From Conidiobolus incongruus B7586 (Eukaryota; Entomophthoromycota; Entomophthoromycetes; Entomophthorales; Conidiobolaceae), in contig JNEM01013603.1 in assembly GCA_000697335.1 (NCBI GenBank), positions 1-43,597 of the forward strand: 43,597 nt of DNA. Reading direction: 5' to 3'. Shown here in pieces: positions 30,466-41,935 of the stretch. The notes under the pieces were generated by a model. The model was not told the origin of the DNA, did no database searches, and was given only the letters and a program-made list of their open reading frames with translations. The position numbers and the translations under genes were made by a program. Position 1 is the stretch's first letter, and each line of letters begins with the position of its first letter.

Positions 30466-31443
30466 TTATTCATAAAATATTTGATGAATTCTTCTTAATT
30501 TGTTAATTATCCTTATTTTAAAAGGAATTGATTGGTTGAATTGAATAAGGGAGGAATTGGTTGTTAAATCACTAATGTCTTCTTTTAGAAACGGTTTTTC
30601 ATCGTTAACAGATTCTTTGAATGATGAGGAAATTGAGGGGTTACCATGAGCAATACAATATAGTAAACCTTCTTTCAATTGGAATTTGCTCTTAATTTGA
30701 ATATTACATACAGTACAAGTTAAACATTGTAAATGAAATGTTCTTTTGGAATTTCCTCGACCTATTCTAATACCGTCTTTATAATTGTCTATATTCTTTT
30801 TGCACTTAGCGCACTTTAATTCGGTGGCTTCTTTAGATGGTTCTTGACAATAATTCAAGGTAGAGTCTGTGGATGGTTGCGATCGGTGGGATTTTTTATG
30901 AGGGGAATGGGTGGATGATATTTGGGGATAAAATTTAGCAAAGTTTTTATAGTCTTCAATACAATAAACATTATTTTCTAGCAATTTGTAATCACATGAG
31001 TCATATAACGATTTTCCACATTTGGCACATTTCAAATGTCCTGGATGCCAGCAGAGGTTGGATAGTTGTATGACACTATCTTTGATGGGGAGGTGGCAAT
31101 GGTAACAGACAGGATATGAAGACGAGTTACTGGTTTGGCTAGTGCAGTTGGCAGTGTTTGTAGCATTATCATCTAGTTTGCTCGGATCGATATGGCTATG
31201 AAAATCAGATTCAATCGATTTGTAATATTTAGTTATCGAGTTGATTTCTTCAAGCACTTCATCTAAGAATCCTTCGATAATAGAGCTTCTAGTATGTATG
31301 CTTAATACATCAGTGGGATCAAATACTCCAGAGTCTTTATGTATTTTATCCACTTGAGATGAGTCAAGAAGTTTTCGATTAATGTCTGACGATTTTTCAA
31401 ACTCAGATTTTAGCGGTAAGCAAGAATGTAATACAGTTATCAT
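30466..31443 (-). CDS. Two-LIM-domain protein, paxillin-like
   Basis: A single-exon, 325-aa protein. LIM1 spans residues 113-164 (CYHC...CWHPGHLKCAKC...YCIED). Its fourth zinc ligand position is His (H-x2-H-x2-C), as in many LIM domains of paxillin. LIM2 spans 211-266 (CAKC...FHLQCLTCTVC...YCIAH) with the usual ligands. Near residues 60-67 the sequence LDEVLEEI resembles a paxillin LD motif (LDxLLxxL). Between the LIMs is a Ser/His/Lys-rich linker, and after LIM2 a basic tail. Fungal paxillin-like proteins act at the contractile ring and at cell tips, linking Rho signalling and actin. A Rho-GAP domain, present in other fungal LIM proteins, is absent. No downstream exon was found. A TATATAAG box lies about 45 nt upstream. 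Exact orthology is not established. Confidence 0.8.
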   Translation of the reverse strand: MITVLHSCLPLKSEFEKSSDINRKLLDSSQVDKIHKDSGVFDPTDVLSIHTRSSIIEGFLDEVLEEINSITKYYKSIESDFHSHIDPSKLDDNATNTANCTSQTSNSSSYPVCYHCHLPIKDSVIQLSNLCWHPGHLKCAKCGKSLYDSCDYKLLENNVYCIEDYKNFAKFYPQISSTHSPHKKSHRSQPSTDSTLNYCQEPSKEATELKCAKCKKNIDNYKDGIRIGRGNSKRTFHLQCLTCTVCNIQIKSKFQLKEGLLYCIAHGNPSISSSFKESVNDEKPFLKEDISDLTTNSSLIQFNQSIPFKIRIINKLRRIHQIFYE

Positions 31444-31484
31444 CCTAGCAAAATATCAAACTCAATTTTCATATAGAATTAACC

Positions 31485-31492
31485 CTTATATA
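31485..31492 (-). promoter_or_regulatory. TATA box (TATATAAG) of the LIM gene
   Basis: On the minus strand, 42-49 nt before the ATG at 31443. Confidence 0.5.
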
Positions 31493-32589
31493 TTCCAACT
31501 CAAACACGGATTATTATCCCTTTTTAATATAAATAATTAACTAATTTAGGAAATTGATAATTATTTTATTTTTCGTTTTCTCCTCAAATAAATGATTCAA
31601 TTTCAGTTAATTCATTTAAAAGAATTGATGTCAAGTATAGTTAAGATAGCGTACATCAATTAGTTCTTTACCATATGAAGGATAGATGCTTGTTATAACT
31701 GAAAATCATTTAATACAATTTAATCAGTTTTTTCTTAAATATAAAGTAATTACAATCTAGGTTTACTATATCATTTGAGTATAGCAAATTCAATCAATTC
31801 TTTGTTATTGCAATCAAAACATGATTAAATCATAGGTTTATTTGTATTGTCACAAATTTCAATTACCATAAAAATAATAAAAAATTTCAAATAACTAAAC
31901 ATGAAAATTCAGGGTTTTATAATGATCATATTCAAAGTAGTATAAAATATTGGTACAAATATCACTAACATTTAGTTAATTAATGACGTTGAAATACTTT
32001 GATTCAATAAACAATTATCAGTGGCAAATATATACATGAAAATTTGTATAAGTTAATCTAAACATTATTCTTTTAACAAATAAACTTTCACATTATTTGT
32101 AAAATCGAAATTATAATAAAGAAAATTCAACAGTCTAAATTAAAATTTATCAAGTCCATTTTATTTCAAACAAAGATTTTCCTATATTAAAATGATCCAG
32201 ATTATTATTTAATTAGTATTTTAAATGTTGTATACATATTACTCTAAACTTGTTGATATTAGAATACCAATTAATAGTATACTATAATATAATAATAAAA
32301 CATTATATGGTTTACAATGATAAATATGATTAATTTGAGATTTTAATCAAGAATTTCATGATTTGATTATCTATGTAAATTTTGATAATTAACTAAATAT
32401 GTATATATAATTAAATTTCAATATATAACATTATAAATTTAAAAATAATATATAAATATTTTGAGATTGATTATAAACACTGATGTTAATTTATGAATTC
32501 ATATTATTAACAATAATTTTTTAGATAGCTAGCTTCAATATACAATGTCCTTAATGTATTTTGATAAAATAATATTAATATACATGTTG
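31493..32589. other. Intergenic, AT-rich, no gene seen
   Basis: About 1.1 kb upstream of the LIM gene and downstream of the duplicated first-exon block. Nothing recognised. Confidence 0.5.
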
Positions 32590-32835
32590 TAAAATTCTGT
32601 TGTTTACATTTCCATAGGTTTCAGAATGGTTTGAAATGTTATTGGGATTAGCATCGTTGGAAGTCATTTTTTTCAGATTCAAGTCGTCAAGAATTAATTA
32701 GGATATGCTTACAATAAAGTACAGAGCTCAGAGATGATTATTACCACAAAAAATTTACATGTATTGATAATATAGAAAATGCAACTAAAAATATTAGTTG
32801 CAGTCATCAAAGCATTATCTGTTAACATGCACATG
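32590..32835 (-). repeat. Duplicated upstream-plus-first-exon block, copy 1
   Basis: Read on the minus strand, a 60-nt open segment (32608-32667) encodes MTSNDANPNNISNHSETYGN and ends at a GTAAAC splice-donor-like site. About 140 nt upstream is a conserved block (GTTAACAGATAATGCTTTGA) next to a 9-bp inverted repeat. The same arrangement is at 39774-40030: the peptides share 12 of 20 residues and the donor is identical. No second exon is visible downstream in either copy. I read both as copies of the promoter and first exon of an unknown gene whose remainder is lost or far away. Confidence 0.6.
32780..32802. promoter_or_regulatory. Inverted repeat TGCAACTAA-N5-TTAGTTGCA
   Basis: A perfect 9-bp inverted repeat, spacer AAATA, about 115 nt upstream of the ATG of copy 1. 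Copy 2 has a different perfect inverted repeat at the matching place. It could be a dimeric regulator site or a hairpin in the leader. Confidence 0.5.
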
Positions 32836-34522
32836 CCTGATTTTATGACTCATATATACAACAATACATATTTCAATCTATAATTGGTATTTTTTATCAT
32901 AATTTATCAATTGTTATATCAAGAAATTATGCTATATGGAGTATTCTAATAATCTAGGTACCAGTTAATTAATCTAGAAAATATCTTATATTTTGATAGC
33001 AACAATTATATTGATGAAATATATATTATAGGTTTGAAATAAATATCATATTAAACTTTATTATATATTCAGAATTACTAATATATCATTAATGAATATA
33101 GCATGATTTATTTTTCTATCAATCAAACTGATTAGAGACATCCACTTATTAATGGAATAGATTTTTACTTATAAAAAGTTCATTAGAATATAAAATCTGT
33201 ATTGTAATATTTTTTTAATGTATCTGAAATCCATGAATAATTGAATGAAACCAATATAATTAAAAAAATTCGTTGTATATTAATACAATAATGTATAATA
33301 CAAATCCAAATACCCATATTTCAATATTTGATAGTATTATTTTTTATGATTTAACTTTAGATATTAATTTGATAAATTTTTGAAATTTTCAAGTCATTTT
33401 TAGTTTAAATTCTCAAATATCTAATGAATTTTGAATCATATTTAAAAATGTTATAGTTATTAATATTCAGATTTTTATTCAAACGATTAGTTGATTAAAA
33501 AAATTGATATTAAAAATAAAATCAAAGTTCAATAAAAATATAATCAAGTAAAAAATTTTGTTACGATGATATATTAATAACAATAGACTAATTTGATTAA
33601 ATTTATTTTTAAATTAATTTTCATTATATCAATTTAAGAAGTGTTTCCACCTAAATATATATAGGTATATAATGGCAATTGGGCAAATTTTAACGATTGA
33701 TTGAAAGTAGGTGATACATTTAATAATATCAATGTGCGAAAACAAATATATTATTTTCCAAATTGTTTAAATATACTGAACTGAATAATATTTTAAAATA
33801 TTATTAGTATACTCCGAGATATATTATAAAATTAATTCACAACGCAACTTGATAAATTACTGATTTTCACTAAATTATATCTTTTCAAAATTCTTAAATC
33901 CCGAGATTGATAGTTAACATATTGATCAGAAAATTAGACCACCTTACAACAATTTTCACATATGTCATATGAATAAAACATATTAGAAAGAGCAAAGAGG
34001 ATTTTACAAATCATAAAATTATAAACTATTCAAGTTAATGCTTCATCATAATATAAATTTGTGAGTTGTAAATTCTTCAATAGTATATTCCACTTATTAT
34101 CTTAGTTACAAAAATTAATTTGAAATATTTCTTTCAAATTTTAATAACCATTAAACCAGTCTCAGAAATAAACAGCTGTAGATTCAAATTAATATTTTAA
34201 ATGTATAAACTGCATCCATTTTTGTAAATAGGTAATTTCCAAATAGTTTTGTAATAATTCATAATAGTCATTAAATATTTTGTTATATTAGGTTTACTAT
34301 TTGATTGAGAAAATATCAATACACATGATAAGTATGTATTATTATATGTAATTGAATAAAATGTAGAGTGTATTCAAATAAATTCTTTCAAAAACGATAA
34401 TATTTAGACATTATAGATGATCATTATATAAAAATTAATTAATATTCAAGATAAAAATGATAATTAGAAGATATTTATTAAATATCTTGAAATTCTAACA
34501 TTGGTTAAATAAATAAATAATT
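32836..34522. other. Long AT-rich spacer, no gene seen
   Basis: No coding signal. It forms the 3' flank of the fungalysin gene. Confidence 0.5.
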
Positions 34523-36394
34523 TTAACATTCAACGGGCTTCTTGAAACCATCAATATGCTTGCTATTTTCTAATTTGGCGTCAATACCCAAACCTCTCTT
34601 AGCGAAACCTCTCCACAATTCACACTTGAAGTTTCCACCAGTCAAGTGCTTTTCAGCTAAGATGATGGCATCACGAGCTTGAATGAAGGTAGGGTTACAG
34701 GGTTGCAACTTCATACCATCGATGAGGAGACGAGCCAAAAGGGTGTTGCCGTGAGTGTAGTCACCAGACAAAAGATCGTTAGTGAAGGAAGTGCGATCGC
34801 GCAAATTCCAGTAGACTTCGTAAAGGATTTCGGCCCAGACAGCGCCGACAGGGTGAACACCTCGGAAGTCGGGACCATCAATGCTCGAGTATTTCTCAGG
34901 GTTGACATCGAAGCTGGTGGAATAGGGGTAGTGGCGGATAGTCTTGCCATTGTAAACGTAACTACCCATCAATAAGTTGGTGCTGCGGTTGTAGGATTCC
35001 TTTTGACGGATCAGGTTGGCAAAAGTATCAGACCAACCTTCACCCATACCTCCGGCTTCCCAGGTTTGGAGACAGTTGGAGTTGGAAGGACCACCAGTCA
35101 ATCTGTTGGAGACACCATGAGTGTATTCGTGAATGATGATGCCGTTATCGAAGTCGCCATCACGTTCGGGAGAGTTTCTGTTCCAAGTGTACATTCTCAT
35201 ACGGGGTTGGTAACCATCAGGAGGAGTGGCAAAGTTGGCATTATTCTTACCAGCACCATCTTGAGCTTGAGCACGGACAGGGTCACCGCCGAGACCACCC
35301 TTACCAAAGTTGTTTTGTTGGAAGTTACCAGCAACTTCGTTAAAACCGTGAGCATAAAGGTAATCGTGATACCAGTTGTTGACATAGAACAAATTGGTAA
35401 GAGCAGCATTGATATATTCACCAGGTTGCTTCGAGAAATCGACAGGGAAGTCGAATTTCAAATCTTTACCACCTTCAGCTCTGGGTTGTTCGGTCCAGGG
35501 TCTGGTAAGATTGCGGTTATCTAAAGCAATGACGTTGTTACCGGTGGTAGTGGTGAAGGTCTTACCATCACCTTGATCGTGCCAACCTAAGGGAGAGGCG
35601 AGCTTGGTACCTTGAGTAGTAACAATTTTACGGGGACCTTCTTCAGGATCATTGGTAGGGGGAACATAAACATTGTAGGTGGCTTCATGAACCCAGTCGT
35701 AAAGGGCAACAACTTGCTTAGTGTTGGCATCAACGTAAGCGGAGAACCAGTTGTCTTCCAATTCAACTTGAACGTTCCAGGTCAAAGCAATTTCGTTGTT
35801 CTTTTGAATGTAGGATTGGGATGCAGTAATGCCATTCTTAGCAGCAGGAACATTATTGATCTTGACAGGTTCATCAACGCTACGAGGTTCAATGACAACA
35901 ATCTTATCCTTGGGAACGCCTAAATCCAATTTAATGTGGCTGAATAAAGTTTCAACTGCATCAACGACATTTCCAGCGTTTTCTTCAGCAAAGCTGGCAG
36001 ATCTACCAAGGTTGGCAGGAGTGAAGGAGTTACCATAAGAGATAACATTGCCATTCTTATCAACGTTGATATTGATATCACCGTTGGCAACTTCTTTACC
36101 ATTAATGATTTGCTTGAGGTAAGTGTGAGTGATACCATTGGCAGATGTGTAGGAATCCTTGACAATGTAGTCTTGACCATCAAAATAGTTCAATTCCTTA
36201 GCAACAAATTGCTTGGCAATTTCCAAAGCAGGGAGGTTATTGTCGGCTCTACGGGCAAGAGAGCCATGCTCAACGACCTTGTAAGTAGCATGGCTTAACT
36301 GAGGAACAATTCTGTCAACATTTATTCTCTCAGCAGAAGCATGGCCTGAGAGACAGAGGGAGATAATTACAGATGCTAAAGTATTGAACTTCAT
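34523..36394 (-). CDS. Fungalysin, secreted zinc metalloprotease (family M36)
   Basis: A 623-aa pre-pro-enzyme from the ATG at 36394 (MKFNTLASVIISLCLSGHASA, a good signal peptide). An ATG 13 codons upstream would weaken it. The propeptide (residues about 22-235) includes the fungalysin/thermolysin propeptide fold (THTYLKQIINGKEVANGDIN). The mature enzyme probably begins near ATYNVYVPPTNDPEEG (residue about 238). Zinc and catalytic residues are His422, Glu423 and His426 in HEYTHGVSNRLTGG, and Glu452 in GGMGEGWSD. It digests extracellular protein (elastin, keratin or collagen in known members) and is often expanded in insect- and animal-associated fungi. It is intronless, with GC-richer, strongly biased codons unlike the other genes here, which suggests high expression. 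TATATAAAG lies about 85 nt upstream and an AGATAA (GATA-factor type) site further up. It appears intact. Confidence 0.95.
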   Translation of the reverse strand: MKFNTLASVIISLCLSGHASAERINVDRIVPQLSHATYKVVEHGSLARRADNNLPALEIAKQFVAKELNYFDGQDYIVKDSYTSANGITHTYLKQIINGKEVANGDININVDKNGNVISYGNSFTPANLGRSASFAEENAGNVVDAVETLFSHIKLDLGVPKDKIVVIEPRSVDEPVKINNVPAAKNGITASQSYIQKNNEIALTWNVQVELEDNWFSAYVDANTKQVVALYDWVHEATYNVYVPPTNDPEEGPRKIVTTQGTKLASPLGWHDQGDGKTFTTTTGNNVIALDNRNLTRPWTEQPRAEGGKDLKFDFPVDFSKQPGEYINAALTNLFYVNNWYHDYLYAHGFNEVAGNFQQNNFGKGGLGGDPVRAQAQDGAGKNNANFATPPDGYQPRMRMYTWNRNSPERDGDFDNGIIIHEYTHGVSNRLTGGPSNSNCLQTWEAGGMGEGWSDTFANLIRQKESYNRSTNLLMGSYVYNGKTIRHYPYSTSFDVNPEKYSSIDGPDFRGVHPVGAVWAEILYEVYWNLRDRTSFTNDLLSGDYTHGNTLLARLLIDGMKLQPCNPTFIQARDAIILAEKHLTGGNFKCELWRGFAKRGLGIDAKLENSKHIDGFKKPVEC

Positions 36395-36475
36395 AATGGA
36401 TAATAAATAATGAGATATTAAATTATTATACAAATAGTTAGTAGTTATATAATTTGCAGCCTGATGCTCAAGATA

Positions 36476-36484
36476 CTTTATATA
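36476..36484 (-). promoter_or_regulatory. TATA box (TATATAAAG) of the fungalysin gene
   Basis: On the minus strand, 82-90 nt before the ATG. About 30 nt further upstream is AGATAAC, a possible nitrogen-regulatory GATA site, which would suit a secreted protease. That regulation is inference. Confidence 0.5.
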
Positions 36485-36499
36485 TTAGTGACATCTCCA

Positions 36500-39400
36500 T
36501 CTGATGTTATCTTCTCAACCGCCAAATTCTCAAAATTCTGAAATTCCTGATAAAAATTGTACATGTGATTCGAAGAACATATTTAATTAATTAAATGATT
36601 AACGTTCAACTGATTGTAAATATTGGTTTAAAACTTAAAAACTTGTTCAAGTACAACAATATAGAATATCTTTGAATCAATAGCACTGCATATAATAGAT
36701 ATAATGTATTTTATTATACAATAAAATTAATTTCATTGAGACTAAAAATTATTAAATAACATATCTACATACTGTAAGCTATATTTATTTATCAGAAATC
36801 AATATTGTACTAAGAAATTCGATAATTAACTAAATATAACCATATTATCCACTTAATAGATTGCTACTTTATCAAGAAAATTGATTGAGAAGAATGTTCA
36901 AGTTTAGCACAAGATGAGTAATCTTTGATAAATTCAAAAGTCCAAACTGAGGAAATCAATCACGCTATTTGGGTTCTGAAATGAATAATATCTTTGCAAG
37001 ATTCCACTGAAATTATCAGATACTAATAAGATACTATTCAAACAAGAGGATATAAGACCCCTTTATCAATGAATCTAGCGAATATTAAAAACCAAAATAA
37101 ATAATTCTTGATATATTAAAAAATTAATAATTCGAAACTAACAGTTTTAATTTAATAAAAATATTTAATTAGAAATTAAGTATTTGTCCAATATAAAAAA
37201 ATTACCAAAGTTATGACTTAATTTTCAATTAAAAATATTGATCATAAGACGAGATGATCACGCTATAAGACGTATAAAACATCACTCATATTTGGAAATA
37301 ATCATCATTTTTTACACATACATTAACTATTTCGCATTTTCATTGTGATATTAAACCGAGATAATTAAGAATATTAAAGAACTTAATCCGGTTTAATCCA
37401 CAATTCATTTTCATTTTAATTAAATTTTTAATTATTTAAAGTGAAAATTTTTGATTATTAAATTTTTAAATCTTAATATTAGTGTGAAAAATTAATTTTA
37501 TAATCGTGTTTTATTTATACAATATTAATGTTCAAAATAAAAATTAATAGCAATTCTATCATGATTTGTGAATTAACTATTATTGGAAAATCACTTTTCA
37601 TTTTATTATATTTCAGGTTTCTGATAAGTAATAATATTAAAAGATTGCGAAATTTATTCTAGACTATCTTGATGTTGATTAAAAATAATTATTCAATAAC
37701 ACTTTGAAAATATGATCATTGTTATTTTAAAATTTATAAAAATGAATCCATAAGGATATATAAAATACTTATCGAAACTTTATATACCTATTACTATTAA
37801 ATATATTATATTATAAGAAAATACCAGATCAAATATTCTAAAGAATTATTTTATTAAACTTTTAATATTATCAGATTTGATCCTAAAAGTCAAATAATAG
37901 AACTACTTTATCTTCTCATTATTTTATATTGAAATAACAAAATTATTAGCCATTGAATATTAGAATAAATAATAATATACTTGAGAGGGATCTTCAATAA
38001 TTATATATGGTGCTTATATATTCTACTTTGTTAAATCACTTAATCATTTTTGCAACAATTATTTTTTATCGTAATAGACAAAGATTTGACAAATTTAAGA
38101 AAATATTTTCATTTTATATTTTTAGAACCTGTTATTATTATAATCAGATAATAATACATTTTTTAATATCGAAATATAAATTTTTCAAATTGTGGTATTA
38201 ATATAAGCTAAAGAAAAGAATATTTTAATTAAACTATTGTTAAATATAATAAGTTAAATTGTAATTAAATATCAGTAGTTAGCATAAAAAGGTTTTACAA
38301 GATTTTCACCAAGGGTAATGAAATTCATTTAAAAATTTTTTAATTTAAGGATATAATCAACAATTTCAAAAAAATCAATCGACATAGAAGCATATATTAA
38401 TCAAAATATTTTTGCTACTACAATATAATTAATACAATACGAAATTGGAAATATAATTTTTATAAATGGTGTGACAAAGATACATTGAATTTAGTAAATA
38501 TATGAGCCTATTATTAGACTAAACTTTCAGAATAAATTATTTTTATTAGTTTCACGATTTTGCGCAACTCAACGTTCCATATTAACATATAGAATAATTG
38601 TTTTTTTAGCACAAATAATTTCTACTATCTAAAATTTCAAGTATTCTTATTATTTATTATTATTTATCAATATTGTTCGAAATGATTGTATTCATACTGA
38701 ATTATAAAATGTGAAAAATATACACTTGATCAATTTATAAAATATAAAAAGATAGTTTAGTGATATGATAGTATAAAAGCTAAGATTATTTCAAAAATTT
38801 TAAAAGCTAAAAATTATATTCAATTAACAACAGCTAGAATAGTATCATAGAAAAGCATTAAATAATAATGATAACTAAGAAATACATTAAAACCCACCTT
38901 AAATGTGAAAATTTATAAAATATATCTGTACAATATATATTATCTTTTTTAATTAAATATTATATAATAATTTATCACTATTTAATCCATTTTGGAAAAA
39001 TTATTTAACGAATTTATATCAAAGTTTTATATTTTAGCAAATAATTGAAGTTTCAAAAATTGCAAAATAATATCAAGTTTCATTTTGTTTAGATATATTG
39101 AAAATTATATAAAAACAACTATAATATTGAGATAATTATATATAATCAGAACTTTTTATTTCATTTTAGAATAATTTCCAACTCATAAAATTAGTAATTA
39201 TAGCATTTATACGAGAGTAATATGAGCATTACTTTGGAAATTGGAGCAGCTCATATTTACTCAAATGTCTCAGTTCTTGAAAGTTATTAATTTCTATAAA
39301 ATTTTAGAGTATTTTTGTTATATCCATTATTAATTCTTATATCCAGGAAGTTAAAATTCAATTAAATAATGATCTTTACATTATTATATAATTCCATATT

Positions 39401-39773
39401 CTTTAAAATTGGCAAAAAATTCAATATCATTAGCATGTAAATGAGAGTGCAATACTATTTAATTATCTGGATATCGTAATTAAATAGAATTGCTATTATG
39501 AATAACATATCATCATTCAAATAACTATAAGAGTAACTGTAAATAAAATAAATATATTACGTATTACTATCTATAACAGAATTACCTATTCTTTAGGTTT
39601 TATAAAACCATTGTTATTAAAATTTATTATTTCTTATCATTATTCATACTATTCTCATCAAGAAATTTTGATACTTGGAATAATTATCAACTTTGATATA
39701 CCAATAACTTGATAAAATTATAATTTTCAAATTTATATTTTAAATTTCTACTTTTATTTTTTATAGTTTGTTG
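36500..39773. other. Long AT-rich spacer with a possible GPCR-like relic
   Basis: No intact gene. The part up to about 37080 is slightly less AT-rich and may be regulatory for the fungalysin gene. At 37236-37280 the motif ATAAGACG occurs twice beside GTATAAAAC, perhaps an orphan promoter. See 38007-38201 for the one coding-like segment. Confidence 0.45.
38007..38201 (+). pseudogene. Possible seven-transmembrane receptor fragment
   Basis: A 64-codon open stretch. LLNHLIIFATIIFYRNRQRF followed by DKFKKIFSFYIF looks like membrane segment 1 with its conserved Asn, a basic loop, and the start of segment 2 of rhodopsin-like receptors. Such receptor-like families are, to my knowledge, expanded in Conidiobolus. 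The rest is absent, so it is at best a relic. AT-rich DNA easily mimics membrane helices. Confidence 0.2.
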
Positions 39774-40030
39774 TAAAACTCAATCGTTTACAGCTCCATA
39801 AGTTTCAGGATGGTAGAAATTATCATTGGGATTAGTGTCGTGTGAAGTCATCCTTTTCAAAATATAAACACTGTTAAATAATATTATGAACTTGATTGAA
39901 AATAAGTATAAAACCTAGAAGGGATCTTTCTTTATTGTTCAAATATAAAAAAATGCTTTTATATTGTAGAGAAACACAACTATAATATCAGATGCTTTTA
40001 TCAAAGCATCGTTTATTAACATGAACATGC
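39774..40030 (-). repeat. Duplicated upstream-plus-first-exon block, copy 2
   Basis: On the minus strand 39792-39851 encodes MTSHDTNPNDNFYHPETYGA and ends at GTAAAC, like copy 1. About 150 nt upstream lies GTTAATAAACGATGCTTTGA, the counterpart of the copy 1 block, and the similarity extends to about 40030 (GCATGTTCATG). The inverted repeat GATGCTTT-TATC-AAAGCATC is at 39991-40010. No continuing exon was found. Confidence 0.6.
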
Positions 40031-40287
40031 TTAAATATAATACTCATAAATGTAACATAGTTTATTTGAATTTAAAATATATTATTAGATCATATTATAA
40101 ATAAAATATATTACCTAATATAATAATCTGTTGATTATTTAATGTATTAAGGAATATAAAGTATTTATAAACTATCTTGTAAATTAATATTTAATAAGAT
40201 AAAAATCAAAATTTTTATCTATAACTAAGGGATGATTTTGGTGTTAATATATAATCTTTTTTTGAATATATTAGTTCAAAACAAAAA

Positions 40288-41935
40288 ATTGATAAATTTT
40301 TCAATTTTTGACTTTTCAAATATATTGTAATCTTTGAAAAATTAATTATATATAAAAAATATAAAAAATTAATATTTTTTAAACATATATTATTTATAGT
40401 TATTTTTTCTATAAATATTTTTAATTAAAATTTCAAAATTTAATTAAAAATAAATTAAATATTGATTATCAAAAGTTTTTTACTTTGGTATTTTTAAAAC
40501 TCAACTATAGATCTTTTAAAATCTGTAGATAATTTATAAAAATAATTCTGTATTTATAACTATTATTTATTATTATTATTATTATTTACTCTAATAGTTA
40601 AATAGGATATTAATTAATATTTACTTAAATTAGAAATCTAATTAATATTTTTATTATTACTTTGTAATTTAAATAATGGGAATTTTTTGCAATTAAAAAA
40701 AATATACATTTTAATATTTACAAAGTAAAAATAAATATATAATATAAAATTAATAATTTCCTTTATTTTTAATAACTTTTTGCCTTACTTTTAGCAAAGA
40801 TCTAATACCTAAAAAACAATTCTTTTTATTAAGGACTGAAATTTGATATTTCACAAACCAATTAAATTTTCCTGTAGAAATTTTCTTTACTACAAGTTGG
40901 TTTTTTAATTACCTAAAACAATTATAATTATATAGGTTATATTCTGGGGAATATACTAAATATGGTAATTATTTCTTGTTATTTTTAATTAGAAAGTTTT
41001 TTATAGCTTTAGATTTATATATTTTGTAATTATCATGCAAAATAATAGCTTTTTTCAAATTATATTGAGAATACCAATTTGAAATAGTTTTATTTAAAAA
41101 AGAAATATAAAGTTTACTATTAATTGATTTTCTTTTAAGAAATAAATATAAATAATATATGTTATTATAATCTATTGTAATAATTAACATTTATTTATTA
41201 ATAAAGTATTTATTTAAAGTAATTTGTAGAAAAGGTTAATTTAACTTAATCTAACACTTTGATTTATATTTTGATAAAAGATTATATAAAAGAACCTAGG
41301 ATTTATTAATTATAGTAATTCATTGTAAAAGCCTTGGTTTCTAGCTATACCTTAGTAAGTTTTATTTAGCAATAACTACTCTAGCTTTTTTTAAGCTTTA
41401 GTTAAATTATAAGGTACCTATTTTGTATTTTTATTAATTAATTTTAATTTAAACTTTAATATATATAAAATACTTATATGACCAATATTAAAATATCTTG
41501 ATAATTCTCTAGTTGAAATAAAAGGGTGCTTTTTAATATAGTTTTTCACTTTATTAATAATTAAAAAAATCATAGTTAAAATTAGTTTTTTAGATTTTAA
41601 TAGGTTTTGGGTAATTTTTCTCCTAATTTTAAAGTAATTTACCTAGCAATAAATTATAAATTTAGATAATACTTTATTACCAAAAGTTGTTTATAAATTT
41701 TAAATAATTTTAAAAAATTTAAGGTTAAGTTTTATTAATATTAAAATAAAAAACTTTTGATAGTTACTATTTAGTTTAAGTATAATTAAATTAAACAACT
41801 AATTTTAAAAAATTATTATATATATATATATATAATTCAAAATTATTTATTTTCTTATTTATTTTGTATATATTTTTTTATTTGAAACTAATAATATATT
41901 TGCAAAATCAGAAATTAAAACATTTCCCATTTCTT
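40288..41935 (-). mobile_element. Tc1/mariner-like DNA transposon, copy B
   Basis: A 1.65-kb element on the minus strand, collinear with copy A and free of its insertions. It has inverted repeats at both ends (about 40288-40560 and 41640-41935), a helix-turn-helix remnant at about 41440-41600 and a DDE remnant at 40900-41190. Several stops and at least one frame change make it inactive. Its left limit coincides with the end of the host-gene segment. The exact terminal bases and TA duplication are uncertain. Confidence 0.75.
40969..41190 (-). pseudogene. Tc1-type transposase DDE remnant of copy B
   Basis: A 73-codon open piece: ITIDYNN (first-Asp region), INSKLYISFLNKTI, then HDNYKIYKSKAIKNFLIKNN, which matches the QDNAPIHKSKxVxxFLxxN block with the second Asp. 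Just beyond the stop, in another frame, TIFSIFP matches TIPWPPYSPDLN. It is part of a dead transposase, not a host gene. Confidence 0.75.

Noticed and set aside
31443-32607. Joining the 20-codon exon at 32608-32667 to the LIM gene by a 1.1-kb intron
   Set aside because: The acceptor before the LIM start does not fit the reading phase, and the intron would be about twenty times the local length. The LIM gene has its own TATA box and ATG.
34679-36298. Several open frames on both strands overlapping the fungalysin gene
   Set aside because: Shadows produced by its C-ending codon bias. None has domains or motifs.
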